A stretch of DNA of 64,000 bases from Ekhidna lutea. GTDB lineage: Bacteria; Bacteroidota; Bacteroidia; Cytophagales; Cyclobacteriaceae. The notes under the pieces were generated by a model. The model had not been told where the DNA came from and made no database searches. It saw only the letters and a list, made by a program, of their open reading frames with translations. Every line of letters starts with the position of its first letter. Within the stretch, counting starts at the first letter, position 1. The position numbers were made by a program, and so were the translations under genes. This document shows positions 53,234 to 60,384 of the stretch, in pieces. Location: positions 186,001 through 250,000 of the forward strand of contig NZ_FZPD01000002.1 of the NCBI RefSeq assembly GCF_900188325.1. Direction: 5' to 3'.

Positions 53234-54103
53234 ATGAACATTCTTGTTTTCGGTGAAATACTGTGGGACATCATTGAGGAGAAAGAACACCTTGGCGGAG
53301 CGCCATTAAACTTTGCTGCGCATACCGCTCAATTAGGAAATAATCCCTCCATTATTTCAGCTATCGGGAGAGACCGGCTAGGAACACAGGCCTTGCAAGA
53401 ACTTTCCAAACTATCAATTGATACGCAGTTTGTTCAGGTTTTAAAAGAAACACCAACAGGCACAGTACAGGTTAAGTTAGATAATGGGCAACCACGGTAT
53501 GAAATCATTGAAAAAGTTGCCTACGATTACATTAGTTTTGATGAAATTGACACCCGTTTATTGAGTGAATATGACGTCTTTTATTTTGGCACCTTAGCTC
53601 AAAGAAGTCGAGAAAGTCGTGATACGCTTGCCAAACTATTTGTCCATGGCTCTTTCCAGCATATATTTTGTGATTTAAACCTACGTAAAGGTTGTTATTC
53701 CACTGAAACGATCACTTCATCTATTGAACAATGCACCATTTTAAAGTTGAATGATGAAGAGGTTGAGGTGGTCTCGAGCCTGGTATTTGATAGCAAGTCA
53801 GGTGATCCATCAGAATTTTGGAAATTGGTTAAGGATCGATTTCCGAATGTTGAAATAATGATTGTCACGCTTGGGAAGGAAGGATGTCAGATTATGACAA
53901 AGGATGTTGATCTACACATTCCGGCTGAACCTTGTCAAGTGAAGGATACCATCGGAGCTGGGGATGCGTTTTCTGCAGCTTTTGTAAGTGACTATTTAAC
54001 GCATGGGGATCTAACGCTTGCAGGTCAAAAAGCAAACAAGGTTGCAGCTTTTGTAGCATCTTCCAACGGGGCAATACCTCAATTACCAGCTGATTTTTTG
54101 TAG
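53234..54103 (+). CDS. Fructokinase (PfkB family)
   Basis: 289 aa ribokinase-family sugar kinase. GGAPLNFA near the N-terminus (substrate-binding) and the C-terminal DTIGAGDAFSAAF motif with the catalytic Asp are present. In this cluster it would phosphorylate the fructose released by sucrose phosphorylase to fructose 6-phosphate. It is the last gene of the sucrose module; repeat element E1 begins 24 bp after its stop. Confidence 0.92.
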   Translation: MNILVFGEILWDIIEEKEHLGGAPLNFAAHTAQLGNNPSIISAIGRDRLGTQALQELSKLSIDTQFVQVLKETPTGTVQVKLDNGQPRYEIIEKVAYDYISFDEIDTRLLSEYDVFYFGTLAQRSRESRDTLAKLFVHGSFQHIFCDLNLRKGCYSTETITSSIEQCTILKLNDEEVEVVSSLVFDSKSGDPSEFWKLVKDRFPNVEIMIVTLGKEGCQIMTKDVDLHIPAEPCQVKDTIGAGDAFSAAFVSDYLTHGDLTLAGQKANKVAAFVASSNGAIPQLPADFL

Positions 54104-54216
54104 TTGCCAATAGTTAGGTTTAGGATCTTTATTATGTTAAGTAGAATCTCATTTACGTGCTGGAAAGGCAAAATACCGAGAGTGCGGCGATTTGTGTTGG
54201 GAGTGATTATTTTACT

Positions 54217-54390
54217 CATACGCACAAGGCATGCGCACAGCCTCTCGTGAATCTCACTGCGTTCGATTTATCTCATACGCTCAGGCATGCCGCACAACCC
54301 CTCGTGAACCTCACTGTGTTCGATTTATCTCATACGCTGAGGCATGCGCTTAATCCCTCGTGATTCTCGCAAGCTCGAATTGACCTAGAT
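54217..54390. repeat. 57-bp tandem repeats inside E1
   Basis: CATACGC...GGCATGC units begin at 54217, 54274 and 54331 (period exactly 57 bp). Each contains CCTCGTGAA-like and TTCGATTTATCT segments; the third is partial and diverging. A fourth degenerate copy lies near 54978-55040. Because 57 is divisible by three, a spurious open frame runs through them. E2 and E3 lack this block. Confidence 0.75.
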
Positions 54391-54465
54391 TTTGTTTCGG
54401 GCGTCTGCCAAAATCACGTGTAGGCCATGTGGGATGGCTGGATTGATTTTGGCTTGATTTCTTTG

Positions 54466-54496
54466 TTTACTTTCTTCATCTAAGGAAGAAAGTAAA
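54466..54496. repeat. E1 copy of the conserved hairpin
   Basis: TTTACTTTCTTC (54466-54477) and GAAGAAAGTAAA (54485-54496) form a perfect 12-bp stem with loop ATCTAAG. The stems in E2 and E3 differ by paired changes. Confidence 0.85.
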
Positions 54497-55118
54497 AGCC
54501 CAGCGGCTCGAGCGGGATTGAGCGTGAATGATTCATCCAGCGAATGAATCTAGCGAGAAGACAGGCTGTAGCGCTAGACGAACACAGAGCCAATCTAAAT
54601 CATCACAACAGACTTATACTTCGACAGGCTCAGCATGACAGTCTGTTTTGTTGTTCGCCAAATGGCTTGTGCTGTGAGCCAAACAGAGCGGTGGCCTGGC
54701 AAGTGTTCCCGACGTTTCGTAACGTTCTATATTAAAGTATTCAGAATCAATGGCTAGGAACTAATCAAATATTCGAATCTCGTGCATTAGAAAGTCGGGA
54801 TCTCTTGCATTTGGGCTGGTCATCCGCCATCTGGCGGAAAATGCGGGTGGGCTGAAAGCTATTAATAGGCGCTGGGCCAGGGCAAAGGTGTGCGATGGAA
54901 TCGTGCGCCTGTCTGCCGACAGGCAGGCTGGCCGAGCGGCTACCGAAACCTCGGCCCGGTTAATATAACGGCTAATTACTCATACCCACTGGCATGCGCT
55001 CAAAAGCCCTCGTGAATCTCAGCAAAGCTTCGATTTATATAACACCTCAGCTAGAAGCTCTGAACCCAAAAGGTCATCACTCAAAAACGTGCACGTCAAA
55101 ATTCCCTGCGATAGCAGG

Positions 55119-55220
55119 TTAACATAATATCATTATATAATCTAAGCTGACAGATATTCGTCAAACAGCGCAGCAGTAATAAATAACAGCTTTGTTATAT
55201 AATGGCCTGCGTTATGTTAA
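55119..55220. repeat. 102-bp nested inverted repeat, E1 copy
   Basis: Nested arms TTAACATAA/TTATGTTAA, CATTATATAA/TTATATAATG and AGCTG/CAGCT enclose a 37-nt centre (ACAGATATTCGTCAAACAGC...). Unpaired spacers are unequal between left and right sides. It is almost identical to 59220-59321 and of identical length. A separate small hairpin, CCTGC-GATA-GCAGG, sits immediately to its left. The layout recalls integron attC sites, but the canonical GTTRRRY core is not matched. Confidence 0.85.
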
Positions 55221-55383
55221 TGTAGCTTAGGGATTGAGGGGAGGGACTAATCATTTTTCTTTAAAGAGGGGGGAGAAAAGAGTTTTTCATTAGGGCAGGG
55301 TAGACACACTCTTTTGACATCTTGGGTCTTAGCGTTAGATTAGAGCGGATGACAAATGTGTGTGGCTCTTGTGTAGGCCTAGT

Positions 55384-55983
55384 TTAAATCCATCTTCTAA
55401 CCTGTAATTTATAACCCAAATAATCTTGACCTTGAACACTTTCAAGATATTCTTCTTCAAGTCGAACCTGCGTCTGAATAGTCACAAATGTCACGTGTAG
55501 AATAGAGAAACTAAGGATGTTCGGAATAATCAGAAAGGTTCCTAAATAGGAAATGAGAACTCCTAGAAAAATTGGATTTCGAGAATATTTGAACAACCCA
55601 TTGCTAATTAATTCGGTCTTCTCATTGTAGTCAATACCAATCCTCCATGATTTAGACATTTGATATTGTGCAATGCTCGTCCAAAGGAATGAAATAACGA
55701 GAAGAATCAATCCTATGGTTTTAAGCCAATCAATTTCCAAGTATTGAATAGGCACTAGATAAGAATACCAAGGTAAATAAAAAGAATAGATTCCAATGGA
55801 AACCCAAGTGCCAAGCACCATCAATTTATACACACGACCGATATAATCGTGAGCTTTTCCCGTATTGCCAAAAACAAAAGGATTAACCCCTGTTTGCTTC
55901 CATAATATGACAGATCTTAAAACAAAAACCAGCAATAAATAGAGTAGGGTAGCAATGGGTAAAAATATTTGATAAAAAGTCAT
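55384..55983 (-). CDS. ICMT-like integral membrane methyltransferase
   Basis: 199 aa with about five transmembrane helices. The C-terminal half has the isoprenylcysteine carboxyl-methyltransferase/phospholipid-methyltransferase pattern: NGLFKYSRNPIFLG then RLEEEYL...YLGYKLQVRRWI. In bacteria such proteins methylate lipids or unknown membrane substrates. It follows the TonB receptor gene by 5 bp on the - strand and is likely co-transcribed. Its link to metal uptake is unexplained. Confidence 0.78.
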   Translation of the reverse strand: MTFYQIFLPIATLLYLLLVFVLRSVILWKQTGVNPFVFGNTGKAHDYIGRVYKLMVLGTWVSIGIYSFYLPWYSYLVPIQYLEIDWLKTIGLILLVISFLWTSIAQYQMSKSWRIGIDYNEKTELISNGLFKYSRNPIFLGVLISYLGTFLIIPNILSFSILHVTFVTIQTQVRLEEEYLESVQGQDYLGYKLQVRRWI

Positions 55984-55988
55984 AATTA

Positions 55989-58148
55989 TTAAAGTTCTAA
56001 AATGAGTCCGGCATTGATAATTCGTCCATCAGTTGGAGCCCAGAGTTCCGGAAAATCAGGTTTCAAGTGCGTATCAATTTGGAAATCTTCCAATTTGTGC
56101 TGCCTGGTATCCGTGAAGTTCTCGAAATTGATATATAGGCTCAGTTTATTGATCTTACGCATGACCATGAAACCCATCATCCAATAATCATCGGTTTGTG
56201 TTCGATCATTTCTGAATTGTGATCCAGTATAGTAGGCTTCATATCCAATTCGCCATTTGTCTTCCACTTCATACATCAGTACTGAACCTATATTATGTTT
56301 TGGAGTAAGCGGTTTTTGCTCATTCAGATTATCGTACTTTAATCGAGTATTGATTAAAGCATAATTGGCAAATAGCTTGAAATCACGATAGCCCAGCTTG
56401 ATATTAGTTTCTATGCCTTGGCTAGTAATTGGCCCATCCGCATTTTCATAAAAGAATTGACCCTCATTATTCTCAAGGAACACCATTGCATCATTCAGTC
56501 TAGTATAGAAAAAGAGTTGATTGATAGACAATGTCCAGTCATCACCAAGTAATGTCTTGTAGTTGATGTCTAAATTTCCACCAACGGAGCGTTCGGCTTT
56601 TGTACTGGTACTGATAGGCAAAATCCCTTGATAGGTCAGGTTTTCGGCATCTTCTGTAAAGATAGTTGGGAGCTTGTAACCTAATCCACCACCGATACGG
56701 GTTGACCAAGAATCATTGATTTTCCGAAGAATTGAAAGTCGTGGTAAGGCAAAGAAACCATAGTCCAGATCATAGTCAAATCTCAAACCTGTTTCCAGTG
56801 TATATTTTTCAGAAAAATCAAACGTGTTTTGTGTAAAGGCTCCATAAGTCGTGTAGCTATAATCACGTTCTAGCGAATCAAATGGATTCTCATCAAACTT
56901 ATCGGTGTACAGGTTCAATCCTGAAATCCAATTGGATCGAGAGGTGCCATAGTTATAGGCCACCTCACTAAAAGATGACCATTGCTTGCCCATAAATATG
57001 AAATCAGGTTCTGTAATCTCACGCTCGAAATAAGTAAGACTATTTTTGATGCTGATCGACCTATTTTCATCAATTTGATTTTGATAAGTTAGTTGATAAG
57101 AAAATCTATCAGATTCATTTTCCTCAGTGAATTGATGGATGCCGTTTTCATCATTATTTATCACTTCCATATCGCCACCTAACCGATTTTCAAGTGTACT
57201 ATTGAGTGTCAAACGTAAACTTGATTTTTCATCCGGGTAATAGAAAATCGAGGGATTCAAAGTTAAGCTTCTGATTCTTGGAATATCGCTAAAATCATCA
57301 TTATTGGGGTCGTACGCTTCCTGGCGATTAGCTGAAGCATAGAATGTGAGTCCAAATTTGTTGAATCGCTCGGCATAGAATCCGTTGAACGTGGTTCCCA
57401 AAGCTTGAGTTTGATCAACCATCAATCGAAGCTTTCTTTCTTCTTCTTGAGGCGTGTAAGTAACCAAATTGATTAAACCTGCAATCGCACCCCCTCCAAA
57501 TAGTGTAGAGTTACTTCCCTTAATCACTTCCACCTGTCTCAAGTCCAATGGAGGTATTTGCATGATACTTAGCCCACTAGAAAATCCACCGAATAGGGGA
57601 AAGCCGTCTTTCAGAATTTGGGTGTACCGTCCATCCAAACCTTGTATTCTGATACTTTGATTGGCTGAACTAGCCGATGTTTGCTGCATCTGAATACCTG
57701 TGCTTTCACGCAACACCATAGCAATATTGGAGGATTTCATGATGGCTTTTTCTTCCAATTCCTCTGAGCTTATGGCCTCTATTCGAGTTGGGATGTCGTC
57801 AATGGTTCTGCTGCTCCGAGTAGATGTTACAATGACTTCTTCAAGTTCCTCACCTTCAACTAATTCAATAATTTGAACATCGTTCAAAGGGAAAATATAT
57901 GTTTGTTTGAATGGGCGATAACCCACAAAAGAAACAGAAACCTGAATGGTATCGGTTTCAATATTGGGTATCTCGACATGACCATTTAAGTCTGTAACGG
58001 CTCCAATAGTTTTACTGATTTTCACCGTTGCTCCTAATAGGGGCTCGTTTTCTTCCTTATCTATGACATGGGCTTTAAATGTATTTTGAGCTTGTGCTAA
58101 TGAACCCAAAATGAACGATAGTAAGCAGATTATTATATATTTCATCAA
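55989..58148 (-). CDS. TonB-dependent receptor, probably metal or metallophore uptake
   Basis: 719 aa. Signal peptide (IIICLLSFILGSLAQAQ), carboxypeptidase-like domain (about 22-105), TonB box region (EEVIVTSTRSSR), plug (about 115-225, QQTSASSANQSIRIQGLDGR) and a barrel ending RIINAGLILEL. Size and plug motifs resemble siderophore or metal receptors rather than SusC. A perfect palindrome lies 42-63 bp upstream, after the fur-family stop, so regulation by that protein is likely. The metal is not deducible. Confidence 0.88.
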   Translation of the reverse strand: MMKYIIICLLSFILGSLAQAQNTFKAHVIDKEENEPLLGATVKISKTIGAVTDLNGHVEIPNIETDTIQVSVSFVGYRPFKQTYIFPLNDVQIIELVEGEELEEVIVTSTRSSRTIDDIPTRIEAISSEELEEKAIMKSSNIAMVLRESTGIQMQQTSASSANQSIRIQGLDGRYTQILKDGFPLFGGFSSGLSIMQIPPLDLRQVEVIKGSNSTLFGGGAIAGLINLVTYTPQEEERKLRLMVDQTQALGTTFNGFYAERFNKFGLTFYASANRQEAYDPNNDDFSDIPRIRSLTLNPSIFYYPDEKSSLRLTLNSTLENRLGGDMEVINNDENGIHQFTEENESDRFSYQLTYQNQIDENRSISIKNSLTYFEREITEPDFIFMGKQWSSFSEVAYNYGTSRSNWISGLNLYTDKFDENPFDSLERDYSYTTYGAFTQNTFDFSEKYTLETGLRFDYDLDYGFFALPRLSILRKINDSWSTRIGGGLGYKLPTIFTEDAENLTYQGILPISTSTKAERSVGGNLDINYKTLLGDDWTLSINQLFFYTRLNDAMVFLENNEGQFFYENADGPITSQGIETNIKLGYRDFKLFANYALINTRLKYDNLNEQKPLTPKHNIGSVLMYEVEDKWRIGYEAYYTGSQFRNDRTQTDDYWMMGFMVMRKINKLSLYINFENFTDTRQHKLEDFQIDTHLKPDFPELWAPTDGRIINAGLILEL

Positions 58149-58189
58149 TGACGTATTGCCTAAATGTTTAATTACAATGCAATACTATG

Positions 58190-58211
58190 AAATAGGTTAT
58201 GCAACCTATTT
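58190..58211. promoter_or_regulatory. Candidate Fur-family operator
   Basis: AAATAGGTT (58190-58198) and AACCTATTT (58203-58211) are perfect arms around ATGC, in the 70-bp gap between the fur-family stop and the TonB receptor start. It would place a repressor directly on the receptor promoter. Confidence 0.6.
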
Positions 58212-58218
58212 GCAAAGT

Positions 58219-58620
58219 TTAGGGGCAGTTTGCACAAGTGCCCTTGTACACCATACTGGCACTTGCCGCTCTAAACCCTGATGGGATATGTGTTTGAGGT
58301 ATTTTAGATCCTGTTAGGCAGTATGTTTCTCCACACTTTACACAATGAAAATGAATATGCTGGTCTTGTGGTTCGCATTCACATCCTTCTTCACACAGGG
58401 CATATTTCACTGCGCCCGTACCGTCATCTATGCTGTGTATGAGTTTCTTATCTTCAAATGTTTTAAGCGTTCGATAAAGAGTGGCTTTATCCGCACGCTC
58501 AAACTTAGCCTCAAGATCAGTGAGACTAATAGCGGCACCCGTTTCTACCAACTTTTTTAATACCAACAATCGCATAGTTGTTGGTTTAATATCGCGTCCG
58601 GCTAATTTCTTTTCAAGCAT
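58219..58620 (-). CDS. Fur-family metalloregulator (Fur/Zur type)
   Basis: 133 aa. Winged helix in residues 10-85 (ATLYRTLKTFEDKKLIH). The regulatory site HIHFHCVKCGETYC carries the His cluster and the first CxxC, and a second structural pair is CANC at the end; an extra Cys pair (CEEGCEC) precedes it. These four cysteines suggest the structural Zn site of Fur/Zur. First gene of the - strand module with the TonB receptor and ICMT-like gene. Zn or Fe as co-repressor is undecided. Confidence 0.88.
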   Translation of the reverse strand: MLEKKLAGRDIKPTTMRLLVLKKLVETGAAISLTDLEAKFERADKATLYRTLKTFEDKKLIHSIDDGTGAVKYALCEEGCECEPQDQHIHFHCVKCGETYCLTGSKIPQTHIPSGFRAASASMVYKGTCANCP

Positions 58621-58768
58621 TTACAAAGAAACAAATAAAGGCAGATAAAAGCTCAATATTATGTTAAGTAACGTCATTCTTCGTATAGGCGGGTTGGCCT
58701 GGCAAAATACCCGGGCGTGGGTTGGCCTTTGTGCGGCTGATAGGTGATTATTTTGGCTAGATTTTTTG

Positions 58769-58797
58769 CTTCCTTTTTTATCAATGAAAAAAGGAAG
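58769..58797. repeat. E2 copy of the conserved hairpin
   Basis: CTTCCTTTTTT (58769-58779) and AAAAAAGGAAG (58787-58797) around ATCAATG. Relative to E3, two base pairs change on both arms together (T-A to C-G and A-T to C-G), preserving the stem. Confidence 0.85.
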
Positions 58798-59219
58798 TGC
58801 CTGCCCGGCATGAGGGCATCAAGCGAACGCCATACGAAAACAAATCAATCAATTTGTGAGCTACACGATCTACGATACGGTGGGTCGGGAAAACACAAGT
58901 GTTCCTGACGTTCTGTAACGTTATATTTCAACGTAATCTATACCAATGGTCAGTGACCATTCAAATATTCGATTCTCAGCAATCAGGAAGTCAGGATCTG
59001 TTGTGTGTGCGGTTGGAGAAAAACTCTTTGAGGGTTGGCCAAAAAAGAAAAATTATTAGGCGCTTGGGATCAGGGCACGGCTAAGCGCTGGTTGAGGCGC
59101 TGGCCCGAGCGGCTACTTAATATAACGTCTAATTATATAACACCTCAGCTAGAAGCACAATCTAAAAACTTAAACTTTAGAAGCACTACACGTCAATACT
59201 CGCCGGCCTAGATGCCGGC

Positions 59220-59321
59220 TTAACATAATATCATTATATAATCTAAGCTGACAGATATTCTTCAAACAGCGCAGCAGTAACAAATAACAGCTTTGTTATA
59301 TAATGTCCTGCGTTATGTTAA
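59220..59321. repeat. 102-bp nested inverted repeat, E2 copy
   Basis: Same architecture and length as 55119-55220: TTAACATAA (59220-59228)/TTATGTTAA (59313-59321), CATTATATAA (59232-59241)/TTATATAATG (59296-59305), AGCTG (59246-59250)/CAGCT (59288-59292). The centre differs from E1 at only two positions. Confidence 0.85.
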
Positions 59322-59550
59322 TATAGCTTCGGTTTCAGGGGCGGGATTAATAGTTTAGGGTTTGGTCTTTTTTCGTCCTTACAAGCAGTCACTTAATTTC
59401 AGGTAGTCACGAGCACTCTTTCAACTTTTAAGGATAGGATGGAGGGAAGTAAAAGGTGAATGTGTGCGGAATATATAAAACGGTTCTGTATTTTTCATTT
59501 ATGTTCTTAAATTGTAGTTTTTATTATTTAGATAACTCAGAACAGATTAA

Positions 59551-60375
59551 ATGAAGCCATTTTTAAGATGGGCTGGCGGCAAAAATTGGCTAGTAAAACA
59601 TATTGATTCAATCGTCGACTTGAATCATTTTAATAGTTACCATGAATTATTTCTTGGCGGAGGATCAATCTTTTTTCATCTAAATCATACTAATCAGGTT
59701 TTCTTATCAGATTTAAATGGTGCCCTAATTAATACCTACACACAGGTTAGAGATAATGTTGAGGATGTCATTAACTACCTATATACTTATACAAATAGCG
59801 AGGAATTCTATTACCAAATAAGACCGATTCAATTTGATGATCCAACAGAACAAGCTGCTCAGTTTATTTATTTAAATCAAACGTCATTTAACGGGATTTA
59901 CAGAGTAAATCTTAATGGCATATATAATGTTCCATACGGTCGAAGAACTAAAGATTTCATACAGGCAGATTTGTTAAGAGAGGCATCAATTAAACTGCAA
60001 GGTGTAAACTTAGAGGCTGGACCTTTTTATGATTTTTCAAATAATATCCAGGAAGGAGATTTAGTATTTCTAGATCCACCATATACCATTACACATAATA
60101 ATAATGGCTTCATTAAATATAATGAGCACCTATTTTCGGAAGAAGATCAAAGAGGATTGTCGAAATTCATTCAACAAATAATTGAGGTAGGAGCATACTA
60201 TATCTTGACTAATGCCGCCCATCACGATATACAAACAATATTTCATCATAACCCTCCCATAACTTTATCCCGAGCAAGTTTGATTGGAGGGAAGCAGGCA
60301 AACAGAGGAAAATATGATGAATTTTTATTCACCAATATAGAAACTGAATTTATTACCGAAAACAGAAGTAAATAG
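59551..60375 (+). CDS. Dam-type DNA adenine-N6 methyltransferase
   Basis: 274 aa class alpha (D12) methyltransferase. SAM-binding motif FLRWAGGK (residues 4-11), FLGGGSIFFHL, and catalytic DPPY at 175-178 are intact, and YIYLNQTSFNGIYRVN is typical of Dam/M.DpnIIA. Target is probably GATC or a related site, not provable from sequence. It opens a three-gene operon, 9 bp before the nuclease-DGQHR gene, and so may protect host DNA from it. A+T-rich compared with the core region. Complete, not a solitary fragment. Confidence 0.9.
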   Translation: MKPFLRWAGGKNWLVKHIDSIVDLNHFNSYHELFLGGGSIFFHLNHTNQVFLSDLNGALINTYTQVRDNVEDVINYLYTYTNSEEFYYQIRPIQFDDPTEQAAQFIYLNQTSFNGIYRVNLNGIYNVPYGRRTKDFIQADLLREASIKLQGVNLEAGPFYDFSNNIQEGDLVFLDPPYTITHNNNGFIKYNEHLFSEEDQRGLSKFIQQIIEVGAYYILTNAAHHDIQTIFHHNPPITLSRASLIGGKQANRGKYDEFLFTNIETEFITENRSK

Positions 60376-60384
60376 GATCCACCA

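Larger units (their letters stand above)
54128..55372. repeat. Repeat element E1 (about 1.2 kb, non-coding)
   Basis: Begins ATTATGTTAAGTAGAATC, shared with E3 and, with changes, E2. It continues with GGCAAAATACC and GGGAGTGATTATTTT, a conserved hairpin (54466-54496), AGCC-N4-GGCT, a central part homologous to E2 (GTTCCCGACGTTTCGTAACG, GGCGCTGGGCCAGGG, GAGCGGCTA, TATAACACCTCAGCTAGAAG) and the 102-bp inverted repeat (55119-55220). The right flank runs GTTAATGTAGCTT to about 55372. Compared with E2 it carries extra small repeats: 57-bp tandem units and a GCCTGTC/GACAGGC palindrome near 54911. No open frame with coding character was found. It separates the sucrose and Fur modules. Confidence 0.85.
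58656..59472. repeat. Repeat element E2 (about 0.8 kb, non-coding)
   Basis: Starts ATTATGTTAAGTAACG and follows the E1/E3 pattern: GGCAAAATACC, GTGATTATTTT, GCTAGATTTTTTG, the hairpin at 58769-58797 and TGCC-N5-GGCA. The middle matches E1 (TTCCTGACGTTCTGTAACGT, GGCGCTTGGGATCAGGG, GAGCGGCTA). A GCCGGC/GCCGGC hairpin precedes the 102-bp inverted repeat (59220-59321). The right flank GTTAATATAGCTT...GAGCACTCTT...TGTGTGCGG matches E0. No credible gene. It lies between the Fur module and the methylase operon. Confidence 0.85.

Noticed and set aside
54157-54363. 68-codon ORF with repeated QPLVNLT peptide
   Set aside because: It is produced by the 57-bp tandem repeat, whose length is divisible by three. 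No coding signature or homologue-like feature is seen.
54217-54390. CRISPR array
   Set aside because: Units are contiguous tandem repeats of 57 bp with no unique spacers, and no cas genes are present.
54544-54735. 63-codon ORF in E1, and a similar one at 58899-59084 in E2
   Set aside because: They lie in the homologous middle of the repeats but their frames and peptides are not conserved between E1 and E2.
55119-55220. Classical integron attC site
   Set aside because: Geometry is similar but the R-box consensus GTTRRRY is absent, module sizes are multi-gene, and no integron integrase is in the window. It is kept only as an attC-like structure.
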